64,000 bases of DNA from an uncultured Verrucomicrobiales bacterium (GTDB lineage Bacteria > Verrucomicrobiota > Verrucomicrobiia > Verrucomicrobiales > Akkermansiaceae), in NCBI GenBank assembly GCA_937901085.1, contig CALCHQ010000103.1:1-64000 (forward strand), in the 5' to 3' direction. The notes below the pieces were generated by a model. The model worked only from the letters and a program-made list of their open reading frames with translations. It was not told where the DNA came from and did no database searches. This document shows positions 1 to 9,674 of the stretch, piece by piece; positions within the stretch are counted from its first letter, which is position 1, and every line of letters starts with the position of its first letter. A program made the translations under genes and the position numbers.

Positions 1-335
1 GCTCTTCCTCCAGCTCCAGCAGCTCCTCCTCGTCTTCTTCGAGCAGCAGCTCTTCCTCCAGCTCCAGTAGCAGCTCCTCCTCGTCTTCTTCGAGCAGCAG
101 CTCTTCTTCCAGCTCCAGCAGTAGCTCTTCCTCCAGCTCCAGCAGCTCCTCCTCGTCTTCTTCGAGCAGCAGCTCTTCCTCCAGCTCCAGTAGCAGCTCC
201 TCCTCGTCTTCTTCGAGCAGCAGCTCTTCTTCCAGCTCCAGCAGTAGCTCTTCCTCCAGCTCCAGCAGCTCCTCCTCGTCTTCTTCGAGCAGCAGCTCTT
301 CTTCCAGCTCCAGTAGCAGCTCCTCTTCATCGAGC
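1..335 (+). repeat. Polyserine tract with 123-bp higher-order repeat
   Basis: Every codon from base 3 to 335 is serine (TCN, AGC, AGT). The DNA is not a simple microsatellite. It repeats with a 123-bp period: units start at 1, 124 and 247, the third being partial. Each unit is built of sub-blocks of about 48, 51 and 24 bp that begin GCTCTTCC or GCTCTTCT. The tract probably forms a flexible, perhaps glycosylated, linker between a secretion or anchor domain upstream and the Rhs shell. Confidence 0.92.
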
Positions 336-3300
336 GATATCCCGCCGGATGATCGTGAGATTTGCTGCAAGTGCGGCACTTGTACTGTGGATGGAACGGA
401 GTATGTGGTAGATCAGCAGCAGCTGCCTGGCGATGATGCTTCAATGATTTGCATGCCTCTGGCTGAATTCCTGGCAGAGGAAAGCCCTAATCCCAATCCT
501 CGTGCCCGATCGGGTTCTAAGGTGTGTGGTAAGCTGAAATATGTGAGCCCATGGGAGTGGACTGCTAAGTATAATTCTGATTCCCGATTGGCTATTATAA
601 CTCCTCCTGCTGGTTCTTCGATTTATTTCAATGCCAATGAGGGGCATGCAACAGCCTATCCTTCTGGTACATCTCGGAAGCGTCATTATCGCGTTCAGTT
701 GTTGAAAGCGGATATGGTGACTCCCGAAACATCAGGCAAGCCTGCTTACATGATGCTGGTCGATGAAGATGGCACCAGGATGCGTTTTTTCCTGTCAACC
801 GGCAAGTGTGTATCCATGACTTCTGCTTCCGGTCGAACGATTACTCGTACAGAGTATGAAAAAAATAACATTATTACTCGCGATGCAGCAGGCAATCTGA
901 CGGCATACTATAATGCAACCGAGGGCTTGATGACAACTATCGCCAACCTTGATGGTTCCTACGGTATGGCCTGGTATGCTCCTGATAAGGTGCAGATTGT
1001 CAATGGGAAACCTGTTGGTATGGGTGAGCCCTATAAGACGGTCATGTATCGTGTGGCACAGACCGAAAACGGAAAGGTAACAACCATTACCCGCCAGTCG
1101 GCTGGTCGTCCGGCGCATGTCGAAACCCGCGTCGAAAATGGCCGTGCCGTGACCATCACCAAGGGTACAGGGGACGATACCATTATCCGCACCATTGAAA
1201 CACATAAGCTGTATGGCGGCATGAGTGAACGTATCGAGACCATTCGGGGTATCAACGATGCCGAGCCGGCCTCCTGTCACCGCACCTTGAAGATGTCAAC
1301 CGAAGGCGGCTGGCTGGTTGTGGAAGAGACCGAAGCGTTCAACACGCCGCTGGCACATACCACTCATTACGAGTATAACGAAAAGTTCCTCGTATCCCGC
1401 ATTGATTATCCCAATGGTAATTATGTGGAGTACGAATATGATGCCGAGGGACGTGTCACCAAGGAAATCTGTCCCTGGGGAGATGGTGGTAAGAAGATGA
1501 CCCGCAATGTCTATGCTGCCAGATCTTCCCGTTTCTATGATACCCGACCCATCAAGGTGTATACCGACTATGAAGATGCAAGCGGGAAATTCCTCAATCT
1601 AGCCGTCACGGATTACACCTATGAGGATTCTGCTGAAGTCGAACGAGTCACGGCAACAACCTATGCTGCCGGGGTCAATCACCAGCAGGTGACGATTGAT
1701 GAAACATATGGTGAGGCCGCATCATACGCCTACGCTGTCGGCAAGCCCATGTTCAGCCAGGCTGCCAATGGAGTGCAGACATGGCACGATTATGAAGCTA
1801 CGACTGTGCATGGTGCTGTTCACAAGCATACCGTGACAACAAAAGTCAACGGTGAATTGGTCGCAGCCCAGAGCCGCAAAACGGAGGCGTTCATCGCCGC
1901 CAATGATACCACAACCTTTGAACAGGAATTCATCTGGGATGGAGAGAACTGGCTGCTGCTCAATACGACCGCATTCGAGTACGATGAGGAGAAACGAGTA
2001 ACCAAGAATACTCGCGGCAATGGACGCTTCTCCACGACTGAATGGATGTGCTGTGGTAAGCTCTCCGAAACGAACGAGGATGGCATCACGACTTCTTACG
2101 GATATAACTCCGCACAGCAGTTGGTGGAAACGATTCGTTCCGAAGTCAAGGATGGAGAGGTTGTGGTCACTCCCGAAACCATCACGAGCTATACCTATGA
2201 TGCCGCCGGACGCACGTTGTCTGTTCGTCGCGATATTGGCGCTATGACCACGACTGAATCCACGGAATACGATGCCTTGGGTCGCGTGACAAAGCAAGTT
2301 GATGTGCTTGGGCGCGAAACGACCACCGAATACAGCGAGGATGGGTTGACCACCACCACGACTACTCCAGCAGGAGCCACGTTCATTACGGTCACTAACC
2401 CGGATGGCTCCACTAAAGAAATCTCCGGTACTGGGCAGCGCGCGCAGAAGTATTCCTACGATATCAATGGTAAGAACATCGCTACTACGGTCCGCTTGAT
2501 GAACAACGCTATCCTGAGCCAGAATATTGTCAACGGCTTTGGTCAGACGGTAGTACAAACTTCGCCTGCTACTAATAATCGATTCATCTACACCCGTAGC
2601 GAATATAACTCCAAGGGGCAGATGATAAAACAGTATCGAGATACTGGCTGGAACACTACTTCGACTGCTCCGACTTTGTACGAATATGATGCATTCGGCA
2701 ATGTGGTGAAGCAAACTTTGGCACTAAGCGACTCTCCGACAAAGGATGATTCCCCGGTAATCGAAATGGCATACAGCGTGGAATCAATGAAAAATGGTGT
2801 GTACCACGTCACTATTCAGACTCGTTACAATGCTGAGGGTACGGCGTTGAGTTCCTCTCGGAAACAGCTCATGTCGCAGCTCTCCCCCACGTTGGCAAGC
2901 AAGAGTATCAGTATCGATGTGCGAGGCAACAGCAGCATGAATTGGTCGGAGTATACGGCTCCCTCCAAAGTGACGAGCTTCAGCACCATCCCCACTTCCA
3001 GTATCGTCGCTGAAGTTGTAACGGTGGATGGCCTGACTCTTTCGCAAAAAGACCATGCAGGGATTACCACAGGAGTGGCGGTTCAGAGCATTACAGTAGA
3101 AGTGGAAAATAAAACAATCACCTTGTACATGTACCGTCGATACACCGAGTCTGGTCTGGAAGTAAAACAGCGAGATGGTCGGAGCAATGTGACTTCAACA
3201 AGCACAGATGTTGCCGGACGAACAGTAAGCAAGACTGATGCAGCAAACGCGACAACCACAACCGTGTACGATGTTTATCACGACCAGCCCTCTGTAATAA

Positions 3301-5597
3301 CGGATGCTATGGGCAATACTTCCTGCTATAAGTATGACCTTCGTGGTCGAAAGATTGCCGAGTGGGGTACAGCCTTGCAGCCCGTATGTTTTGGTTACGA
3401 TGATATGAACAACATGACATCCCTGCGAACCTTCCGCGCCGATGATGAAATTATCACCACCGATCCGAGTGAGCGCAGCGACTATGATGAAACCACTTGG
3501 GAATTCAATGCTGTGACAGGACTTGAGATGACTAAGACTTACGCAGACAATGCTTCCGTGGTTAAAACATACGATGCCTACAACCGACTCGCAACGGAAA
3601 CAGATGCTCGAGGTAATGTGAAGACGCATTCCTACGAGCATGCTCGTGGCCTGCTGCTAAGGACAACCTACAGCGACACCACAATCGCTCGCAGCTACAC
3701 CTACAACCATCTCGGCCAGCTTACACAGGTGACGGATGATGCGGGTATGCGTACCTTTGGCTACAATGCCTATGGAGAACAGGAAACAGATACGCTTCTG
3801 GCAGATGAAGTTACCCACCTCATCACCGAGACTCGTGATGCTATGGGGCGTTCTACAGGCTTTACCTATGCCAAGAACTGTACTGTGCAGCATACCGTCA
3901 CCACCGGCTACGGGGAAGATGGACGCGTATCCACCGCAAGCTTTATGCACGGCGGCAGCGAAAAGCAGTTTGGTTACAGCTATCTGCCCGGCAGCAACCA
4001 GTTGCAGACACTCACCATGCCTTGCAACATGACGCTCACGCAGAGCTATGAAACGCAGCGTAATCTACTCATCGGCATGGCTTATCGCCGCAGCAATACG
4101 CTTGTGACACAGCGTACCTACACCTACGACACGCTCGGTCGCCCGCTCACTCGCCGCACCGCCCGCAATGGGCAAACGGTGAATGATAGCTTCGTACACA
4201 ACTCCCGCTCTGAGCTGGCTAGCGCCACCGTGAACGATGCCACATACGGCTACGATTACGACAACATCGGAAATCGCCGCATGGCCATGGAGGCTAGCGA
4301 TTATATGCTCTACGAAGCTAATGAGTTGAACCAGTACACCTCCATCCAAGAGAACGAGTTCGCGACTTTCGTTCCCACCTTTGATGCAGATGGCAACCAA
4401 ACTTTGGTTAAGACCTCTACAGGTATCTGGAACGTGCAATACAACGCTGAAAACCGTCCGATTCGCTTCACCAGTGAAGACGAGGCAACGGCCATTGAAT
4501 GCACATACGATTCCATGGGTCGCCGCGCTACCAAGAAGGTGACAACCAACGGCTCCGTCACCCTCCACCAGCGCTACATTTACCGCGGCTACCTGCAAAT
4601 CGCAGCCTGCGACCTCACCCGCGCCGCCCACCCCGCGCTCTGGTTCATCACCTGGGACCCCACCCAACCCATCGCCACGCGACCCCTTGCCATCCGCAAA
4701 GACGGCAATTGGTTCGCCTATGGCTGGGATTTCAGCAAGAACATCTGCGAAGTGTTTGGACCAGCAGGCTACATCCGCACCGCCTACACCTACTCTCCCT
4801 ACGGCGAGGTGGTAGTATCGGGTGATGTAACACAGTCAATCCAGTGGAGCAGTGAGTTTAACGACACAGAACTTGGCTTGGTATACTACAACTACCGACA
4901 TTACAACCCGTATGTTGGCCGATGGATAAATAGAGATTCTTTACAAGAGAAGGGATTTTACAATTCTTATCGACATTCGAATGATGGATATAGCATTGAT
5001 AATCTAGGCTTATATTGTACCAAACAAAACCACAATGAACTATCTGACATCGAATCGGTTGAAGTAACGTTTAAACATGCGGGTATAGAAGATATGGATA
5101 TTACCATTCAGGATCCTACTACTATTATTAAAAATGAGATAGATAGTTATATTGACGAGGAAATAAATTTGATTTTTGATAATCAATATCCCGAAATTAA
5201 ACAAATTAGAAAATTGACAACGAGCGCAATGGGGCTTTATGATACATTAAAAGAAAAAATATACTTCTTTGTCAGATGGTATTCAAGCATTGGAACTCTA
5301 TACCATGAAGTTCAAGTAAGGGTAACAGCATCGCGTTGCTGCTGCACAAGAATTAAGAGAATTAAGAAAAAAAATAATCTACGAAAGCGATATTGCTGTA
5401 AGGATAATCAAGTAGAGGGTAAAGGTTCTAGAGAGATTTTCTTAGATCTACGCGGAGTCGTCATAGATGCTGCTCTAAACGCTAGAGGTATTTCAAAAAG
5501 TGTAGTTAATCAAACAGTCCAAAGCACGTTTTACGCGATGAAAGAGGCAGTGGATAATCTCAAAAACGGCACAGAATGTTCAAATGAAATAGAATAA
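1..5597 (+). CDS. Rhs-repeat protein, 5' end outside the window
   Basis: A large surface or secreted Rhs/YD-repeat protein. The frame is open from base 3, so the true start lies upstream. It opens with about 111 consecutive serines, then a Cys-rich patch (CCKCGTC), then many YD repeats such as YEYDAEGRVTKE and YDALGRVTK. The Rhs core ends near base 5000 with YYNYRHYNPYVGRWINRDS and NLGLYC, matching the conserved core end after which Rhs proteins carry a variable tip. The last ~195 residues are Lys/Ile-rich with a CCC...CC patch and are encoded in much more AT-rich DNA, so the tip was probably swapped by recombination. In known Rhs families the tip is a toxin released from the shell; which activity this one has I cannot tell. 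Confidence 0.9.
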   Translation, partial: SSSSSSSSSSSSSSSSSSSSSSSSSSSSSSSSSSSSSSSSSSSSSSSSSSSSSSSSSSSSSSSSSSSSSSSSSSSSSSSSSSSSSSSSSSSSSSSSSSSSSSSSSSSSSSSDIPPDDREICCKCGTCTVDGTEYVVDQQQLPGDDASMICMPLAEFLAEESPNPNPRARSGSKVCGKLKYVSPWEWTAKYNSDSRLAIITPPAGSSIYFNANEGHATAYPSGTSRKRHYRVQLLKADMVTPETSGKPAYMMLVDEDGTRMRFFLSTGKCVSMTSASGRTITRTEYEKNNIITRDAAGNLTAYYNATEGLMTTIANLDGSYGMAWYAPDKVQIVNGKPVGMGEPYKTVMYRVAQTENGKVTTITRQSAGRPAHVETRVENGRAVTITKGTGDDTIIRTIETHKLYGGMSERIETIRGINDAEPASCHRTLKMSTEGGWLVVEETEAFNTPLAHTTHYEYNEKFLVSRIDYPNGNYVEYEYDAEGRVTKEICPWGDGGKKMTRNVYAARSSRFYDTRPIKVYTDYEDASGKFLNLAVTDYTYEDSAEVERVTATTYAAGVNHQQVTIDETYGEAASYAYAVGKPMFSQAANGVQTWHDYEATTVHGAVHKHTVTTKVNGELVAAQSRKTEAFIAANDTTTFEQEFIWDGENWLLLNTTAFEYDEEKRVTKNTRGNGRFSTTEWMCCGKLSETNEDGITTSYGYNSAQQLVETIRSEVKDGEVVVTPETITSYTYDAAGRTLSVRRDIGAMTTTESTEYDALGRVTKQVDVLGRETTTEYSEDGLTTTTTTPAGATFITVTNPDGSTKEISGTGQRAQKYSYDINGKNIATTVRLMNNAILSQNIVNGFGQTVVQTSPATNNRFIYTRSEYNSKGQMIKQYRDTGWNTTSTAPTLYEYDAFGNVVKQTLALSDSPTKDDSPVIEMAYSVESMKNGVYHVTIQTRYNAEGTALSSSRKQLMSQLSPTLASKSISIDVRGNSSMNWSEYTAPSKVTSFSTIPTSSIVAEVVTVDGLTLSQKDHAGITTGVAVQSITVEVENKTITLYMYRRYTESGLEVKQRDGRSNVTSTSTDVAGRTVSKTDAANATTTTVYDVYHDQPSVITDAMGNTSCYKYDLRGRKIAEWGTALQPVCFGYDDMNNMTSLRTFRADDEIITTDPSERSDYDETTWEFNAVTGLEMTKTYADNASVVKTYDAYNRLATETDARGNVKTHSYEHARGLLLRTTYSDTTIARSYTYNHLGQLTQVTDDAGMRTFGYNAYGEQETDTLLADEVTHLITETRDAMGRSTGFTYAKNCTVQHTVTTGYGEDGRVSTASFMHGGSEKQFGYSYLPGSNQLQTLTMPCNMTLTQSYETQRNLLIGMAYRRSNTLVTQRTYTYDTLGRPLTRRTARNGQTVNDSFVHNSRSELASATVNDATYGYDYDNIGNRRMAMEASDYMLYEANELNQYTSIQENEFATFVPTFDADGNQTLVKTSTGIWNVQYNAENRPIRFTSEDEATAIECTYDSMGRRATKKVTTNGSVTLHQRYIYRGYLQIAACDLTRAAHPALWFITWDPTQPIATRPLAIRKDGNWFAYGWDFSKNICEVFGPAGYIRTAYTYSPYGEVVVSGDVTQSIQWSSEFNDTELGLVYYNYRHYNPYVGRWINRDSLQEKGFYNSYRHSNDGYSIDNLGLYCTKQNHNELSDIESVEVTFKHAGIEDMDITIQDPTTIIKNEIDSYIDEEINLIFDNQYPEIKQIRKLTTSAMGLYDTLKEKIYFFVRWYSSIGTLYHEVQVRVTASRCCCTRIKRIKKKNNLRKRYCCKDNQVEGKGSREIFLDLRGVVIDAALNARGISKSVVNQTVQSTFYAMKEAVDNLKNGTECSNEIE

Positions 5598-5634
5598 AAC
5601 CTCAAGTTATATAATTATAACAGAACTAGCATAT

Positions 5635-5669
5635 TCCCTTCCTGTTCAAATGCAGGAAGGGATTTTTTT
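5635..5669 (+). terminator. Rho-independent terminator after rhs
   Basis: A perfect 10-bp stem (TCCCTTCCTG with its complement) has an 8-base loop and is followed by ATTTTTTTA. It lies 38 bp after the rhs stop, so the next gene needs its own promoter. Confidence 0.88.
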
Positions 5670-5721
5670 ATTTTGCTCCACACTATAAGTTATTATAATG
5701 TTTGCATGACATAAAAATGAA

Positions 5722-5750
5722 TTGCTGTTTTATTTCTGCTGACTTACACT
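5722..5750 (+). promoter_or_regulatory. Promoter of the Sel1/TPR gene at 5760
   Basis: TTGCTG, a 17-bp spacer, then TACACT. The -10 box ends 10 bp before the ATG at 5760, so the expected transcript has a leader of only about 3 nt. No ribosome-binding site fits in that space. Confidence 0.5.
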
Positions 5751-5759
5751 ATGTAAGTT

Positions 5760-6581
5760 ATGCGTCTTTTTCACTATATAACCATAGGCTTGCTGATTAC
5801 TGTCGGAATCCTAGAGGCATTAGGACGGACAATAGAACGACCTGCGTACAGGGAGTACAAAGAGCCTCTTATTTCGGATGAGTCATTCTCAAATCTTGAA
5901 TCGTATGATGAATCCATTGCTGCTATTACGATGCTTATTCATGGAGAATGTTGCCCCCGAGATTTGAAGAAAGCATTAACCTATTGCCTCCAATGTCTGC
6001 AGGACTTTGAGGAGGACAAAGACTTGCAAGAGGGGGTGGACCCAGACAAGCATGCACTTAACGTTCTCTCTGCTTATCTTTATATAGAGATTGGGGATAT
6101 CAAGTCTGCAAAGAGCATTCTTGATAGAGAAAAACATAAAGGTGCGGATATTCTAGTACTCGAAGGAGACGTTGCTATTCAGGAAGGGCGGTTTGATGAG
6201 GCTAGAAAGAAATATGAAAGAGCAATCGCTGAGGATTCCTCCAATTTGCAAGCCGCTCTAAGACTGTCTATTTTTTCTCCTCGTGAGTTAACTGCCTCAC
6301 CTAGAGAAAAGCGTTTTACTGGGGATTCTCTGTGGCTGAGTGCTATGAGAAAAAACAGTATAAAGTGGAGAAAAAGGGTAGAAGAGTTTTCCGTAGATAA
6401 ACCTAATAGGTCTTTGATATTTTATCCGGCTGCTATAGCTGCCGCGAAAATGGGTGTTCCATCAGCTATGCTTTTTTTACACAAAGTATATATGAGTGGT
6501 TGTGGCTTTATCAAAAAGGATGTTGATCGTGCTGAGTACTGGCTTTGGAATGCCGAGTTCCTTTCAAAAGACAGTCATTAG
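5760..6581 (+). CDS. Membrane-anchored TPR/Sel1-like protein
   Basis: 273 residues. Residues 5-20 are hydrophobic (YITIGLLITVGILEAL), giving a signal anchor. The rest is helical repeat: a TPR-like unit (VLEGDVAIQEGRFDEARKKY) and a C-terminal Sel1-like unit (AAKMGVPSAMLFLHKVY, ending in DVDRAEYWLWNAE). These repeats mediate protein binding and are common in proteins encoded next to Rhs and other polymorphic toxins. It follows the AT-rich Rhs tip by 160 bp with matching base composition, which makes it a candidate immunity or accessory protein. That is inference from position only. It has its own promoter and converges on the next, minus-strand gene. Confidence 0.75.
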   Translation: MRLFHYITIGLLITVGILEALGRTIERPAYREYKEPLISDESFSNLESYDESIAAITMLIHGECCPRDLKKALTYCLQCLQDFEEDKDLQEGVDPDKHALNVLSAYLYIEIGDIKSAKSILDREKHKGADILVLEGDVAIQEGRFDEARKKYERAIAEDSSNLQAALRLSIFSPRELTASPREKRFTGDSLWLSAMRKNSIKWRKRVEEFSVDKPNRSLIFYPAAIAAAKMGVPSAMLFLHKVYMSGCGFIKKDVDRAEYWLWNAEFLSKDSH

Positions 6582-6676
6582 CAGGCCTATTTTCCCCACA
6601 TATAAAGACCTCTGAGCTTTATATTGTTGACGAGAGAGTGAAAATGTAAAAATTATAAATTTCTTATTTAATGCTA

Positions 6677-6721
6677 AATATTCAACCCATATCAACAACA
6701 TACTGATGTGGGTTGAATATT
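6677..6721. terminator. Bidirectional terminator between convergent genes
   Basis: An 18-bp inverted repeat (AATATTCAACCCATATCA, with one mismatched pair) around a 9-base loop. It sits between the stop of the plus-strand gene at 6581 and the stop of the minus-strand gene at 6750, with A/T-rich flanks on both sides. Confidence 0.75.
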
Positions 6722-6749
6722 CTTATCTTCTGAGGGAATATCGCGTTTC

Positions 6750-7100
6750 TTACTTAGACATCGAAAAGAGCCATATTACATAAATATAATAAACAATCGA
6801 GAAAAAAAGCAATGGCACTTTAATCCGATTCAATCGGTTTGTGATGTTTTTTGAAAATGACGTCTGTTGGTCATAAAGATATCGAAATAATATGTAACCG
6901 CAAGGCAACGAAAATGCGCCTATGAAAAATGCAATATCTGAATACGACTCAGACAAAATATGAGAAACATGAGCAAAAATGGAGAAAATAAGAAGGCCAA
7001 TAGAACTAGCGAGAATTATGTTTTTTTGATTGCTACCTTTTGATGATATGGGTTCATGTTTGATAATTCTCCACCTTGATGTATCTATTTTGTTTTTCAT
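6750..7100 (-). CDS. Small membrane protein, third gene of an unknown operon
   Basis: 116 residues. A basic N-terminus (MKNKIDTSRWR) is followed by about three transmembrane segments: IILASSIGLLIFSIFA, IAFFIGAFSLPCGYILF and VPLLFFSIVYYIYVIWLF. I do not recognise the family. Its ATG overlaps the stop of the upstream gene (ATGA), so it is translationally coupled to the 369-residue protein. The DNA is much more AT-rich than the two upstream genes; the shift begins inside the last ~15 codons of the upstream gene, suggesting the 3' end of the operon was exchanged. A membrane effector of the operon is a reasonable guess. Confidence 0.7.
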   Translation of the reverse strand: MKNKIDTSRWRIIKHEPISSKGSNQKNIILASSIGLLIFSIFAHVSHILSESYSDIAFFIGAFSLPCGYILFRYLYDQQTSFSKNITNRLNRIKVPLLFFSIVYYIYVIWLFSMSK

Positions 7101-8206
7101 ATAATGATGTTTAAGGCTGAATTGTCGTTTTTTGAAGAAAAGGAAATGGAAAACATAGTTTGGTACATGTTCTTTGTCTCCTGTTCAATCGGAGATTCAG
7201 AGTGGCAGTACCCGAATAAGACACAAAGATATTCGCGCAGGTTCTTTCTGACCTGATTCGCCAGGTTTTTGTTGGGGTACTGCGAAGCGTCATCCCTACC
7301 GCCATGGGCGGCAAATGATTTCAACAGAGCGTATATCTGGGTGCCCTTGCCATTGCGACAGAACTTAGGCAAGCGTTTAAGCATGATGCTTTTCTTCTTG
7401 CCGATGAGGTGCCCCAGCTCATTTTCATACCACGCGATGATGACATCCTTGCCCGCATCCAGCACTTCATAGCGGCTATCAGTACGAATCTGGATGTGCA
7501 GGTGTTCCCAGGAACAGCCAGCCGGGCGAGCAAGGAACTGAGCCTCCGGCAAGACTGGCTCATGCTGAAGTATCAGCTCAGCGAAAGGAGTTTCGTGGTA
7601 GTATTCATAGCCATCTCCCATCGGACGAATCAGCTCTTGAATACTGAACGCCATAATGCGTGTATGCTTGCTCACCTCTGCAAATAGCACGCTCGATTGA
7701 GTCCATCCATCATCCAGAAACAACAGAGTGGCAGGAGAACCGGAATCCACATAGGCTACATCCCTAACAATATCCGCCCCACTACTGCTTAAGGAAAGAA
7801 ACACCCGCTCCTCCTTGATAGCCCATTCGATGAGTTTGCGTTCCTGATGCAACTTCGGCTTGATGTTTGCCGGTATTTTCAAGAGCTTCTGCACCCAGAC
7901 AGCAAAAGCCGGCAGGTTCAGCTCCCAGAGCTGCACATCCTGCCAAGTGAGGGGAATAAGGGAACAGCCATCTTCTTCGTATGCGAGGTAGCGTCCATCT
8001 TCCTCTTCGTCCAGCACAGAGAGGCTCCGGCTCAGCACATCCGGGTAACTGACACTCTGTGCCATCTGCCCGGTCGGACGTAACACCGGGTTTGTTCCCT
8101 GCATCAGGGGTGCGGCACCAGCACAATGGTTCACCCAGTCGTAATGACTGGCAAAACCATCCAGACGAGGAATGAGCGAGAAGATGTCCTGCTTATGCTT
8201 CATCAC
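7097..8206 (-). CDS. Unknown protein, second gene of the operon
   Basis: 369 residues, no transmembrane segment, family not recognised. The C-terminal region reads LANQVRKNLREYLCVLFG and then SESPIEQETKNMY, suggesting a small helical domain at the end. It overlaps the upstream 445-residue gene by 14 bp and the downstream membrane-protein gene by 4 bp, so the three are probably co-translated. A decayed copy of its 3' end lies at 50618-50728, which shows that this gene family has been present at least twice in the neighbourhood. It sits at the left edge of the prophage, transcribed away from it. Confidence 0.72.
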   Translation of the reverse strand: MMKHKQDIFSLIPRLDGFASHYDWVNHCAGAAPLMQGTNPVLRPTGQMAQSVSYPDVLSRSLSVLDEEEDGRYLAYEEDGCSLIPLTWQDVQLWELNLPAFAVWVQKLLKIPANIKPKLHQERKLIEWAIKEERVFLSLSSSGADIVRDVAYVDSGSPATLLFLDDGWTQSSVLFAEVSKHTRIMAFSIQELIRPMGDGYEYYHETPFAELILQHEPVLPEAQFLARPAGCSWEHLHIQIRTDSRYEVLDAGKDVIIAWYENELGHLIGKKKSIMLKRLPKFCRNGKGTQIYALLKSFAAHGGRDDASQYPNKNLANQVRKNLREYLCVLFGYCHSESPIEQETKNMYQTMFSISFSSKNDNSALNIII

Positions 8207-9530
8207 CCTCAGTACCCTCTGCGACCTTCAGCGGAGCGCCGATGGTGTCCTCTACCGGTTCTTCCTTTTTGTGTACTGCCCCGCTACGCGAGAATCCCTC
8301 ATCGTGCAACCAATCCTCGATACCGGGAATAGCCTCGGATTCCATGGTGCGCCGCTTTTCGGTAATGTTGATGGGTAGAGACTTTTTCTTGGAACCACCA
8401 TACTCAAAGCGCAGAGTCACCGAAACGATAGTGGCATTACGCGGAGCAAGTGTCTCCGAATCTTCCATTGTATGGTTAAACCCATCTACGCACTTGCGAG
8501 TGTAAGTTTCCGTAGAGTATTTACCACCCCACAGCCGGCGGACGAATTTGTAGGTGACGGAGGGAATAGAAATAGACAACTTGCCCACCGCAGCATTGCT
8601 CAACCTGGTCGCGCCGCGAACCAGCATCTCCTGTAATTTCACCCGGGGGATATTAAAGTGTTTCAGATAATACTTCGGGCTGGAACACCAGTACATGTGG
8701 TTATCATAGAGACATTGACCGAACGCCTTGCGGTAGAGATCCAGAATAGAACTGGTCTTGTTCTCCATGTGGATGCGGATATCATTATAGGTCGGGTCGT
8801 ATATCAGGCAATCCACTTCAATCGGTTGGCGCAGGATATCGATTGTCTCGGCATTGTTCTCATTAGATTCCTTGCGCTTGGTACCGCCATGCGTAATCTC
8901 CACAATCCAGAGGCCGTTCTTCATCTCGCTACGCACCACACAAATGCTGGTACCATAACGCTGCTGCAAGCCCTCCCGGATTTCGTTGGCATAAGTATCA
9001 TCGAACAGCATCCCTGCTACATGTTTAGGCGTGCAAGTGAACGGCAAGGCCTGTTCATCCACCACAAAATACTCGTAGCCATAGGTGCGGGAAGAGGAAA
9101 GCATCAGGCTGGCTTTGCGCAGCGCCTTTTCACCACCCGCATTCAGCATCACATGAACCAGATACTCGGCATCACTTGCCGTCTTGCGCTTCATGTACGG
9201 CATGAGCGATTCAACCTTATCCACGTAATCGCCATTGCTGTGGCCCAGGTGCAGGTAATGAGCCAGCAGCATCACCTCCACATCTTCCTTGATGGTGGCA
9301 TTGAGCTTATCCATCTGTTCCAGAAAGGCAAGTTTGTAATCCTTGTAAACCTCCTTCATATCTGGGTTGATGGGCATTCTCCGCTCATTGACGGCGCATT
9401 CCTCTAAATCCGGCTGTGGCTCCAGCTGGAAATTGGATGAGATTTTAGAGAACAGGCAACCGAGCTTGTGAAGCGCGGCGGGCGAGAGACCATTAAGCGT
9501 ATTGTTCGATAGGGTACGTAATTTGGGCAT
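8193..9530 (-). CDS. Unknown protein, first gene of the operon
   Basis: 445 residues from the ATG at 9530 (MPKLRTLSNNTLNGLSP). The frame is open further upstream, but the promoter at 9552-9579 rules out an earlier start. Recognisable segments are a helical N-terminus, a central beta-rich part (VDCLIYDPTYNDIRIHMENK, then LYRKAFGQCLYDN) and an acidic tail. I do not recognise the family and see no catalytic motif. It heads a three-gene operon with overlaps of 14 and 4 bp. Location beside a prophage and tight coupling to a membrane protein fit a defence or exclusion module, but this is inference. Confidence 0.72.
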   Translation of the reverse strand: MPKLRTLSNNTLNGLSPAALHKLGCLFSKISSNFQLEPQPDLEECAVNERRMPINPDMKEVYKDYKLAFLEQMDKLNATIKEDVEVMLLAHYLHLGHSNGDYVDKVESLMPYMKRKTASDAEYLVHVMLNAGGEKALRKASLMLSSSRTYGYEYFVVDEQALPFTCTPKHVAGMLFDDTYANEIREGLQQRYGTSICVVRSEMKNGLWIVEITHGGTKRKESNENNAETIDILRQPIEVDCLIYDPTYNDIRIHMENKTSSILDLYRKAFGQCLYDNHMYWCSSPKYYLKHFNIPRVKLQEMLVRGATRLSNAAVGKLSISIPSVTYKFVRRLWGGKYSTETYTRKCVDGFNHTMEDSETLAPRNATIVSVTLRFEYGGSKKKSLPINITEKRRTMESEAIPGIEDWLHDEGFSRSGAVHKKEEPVEDTIGAPLKVAEGTEGDEA

Positions 9531-9545
9531 AATGAGGGATGTGTG

Positions 9546-9599
9546 CAGATAAGCATAACAGATAATACACTTTTTACAAGGAAATAACGTGTGTATCTG
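9546..9599 (-). promoter_or_regulatory. Promoter and repeated CAGATA operator
   Basis: On the minus strand: TTGTAA (9574-9579), a 16-bp spacer, then TATGCT (9552-9557), 22 bp before the ATG at 9530. CAGATAA occurs directly at 9546 and 9559 and inverted as TATCTG at 9594, bracketing the promoter. It lies in the divergent gap facing the first prophage gene, so it may be a shared control region. Confidence 0.5.
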
Positions 9600-9674
9600 A
9601 AAATACTTACGCGAATTTTCCTCTTCGGTTACGAGGAATATGAGTAGGGAGACAAAATAAACCACCCTACACAC

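Noticed and set aside
1..335. CRISPR array or simple microsatellite
   Set aside because: The repeats have no spacers, are in frame and encode only serine inside the rhs gene.
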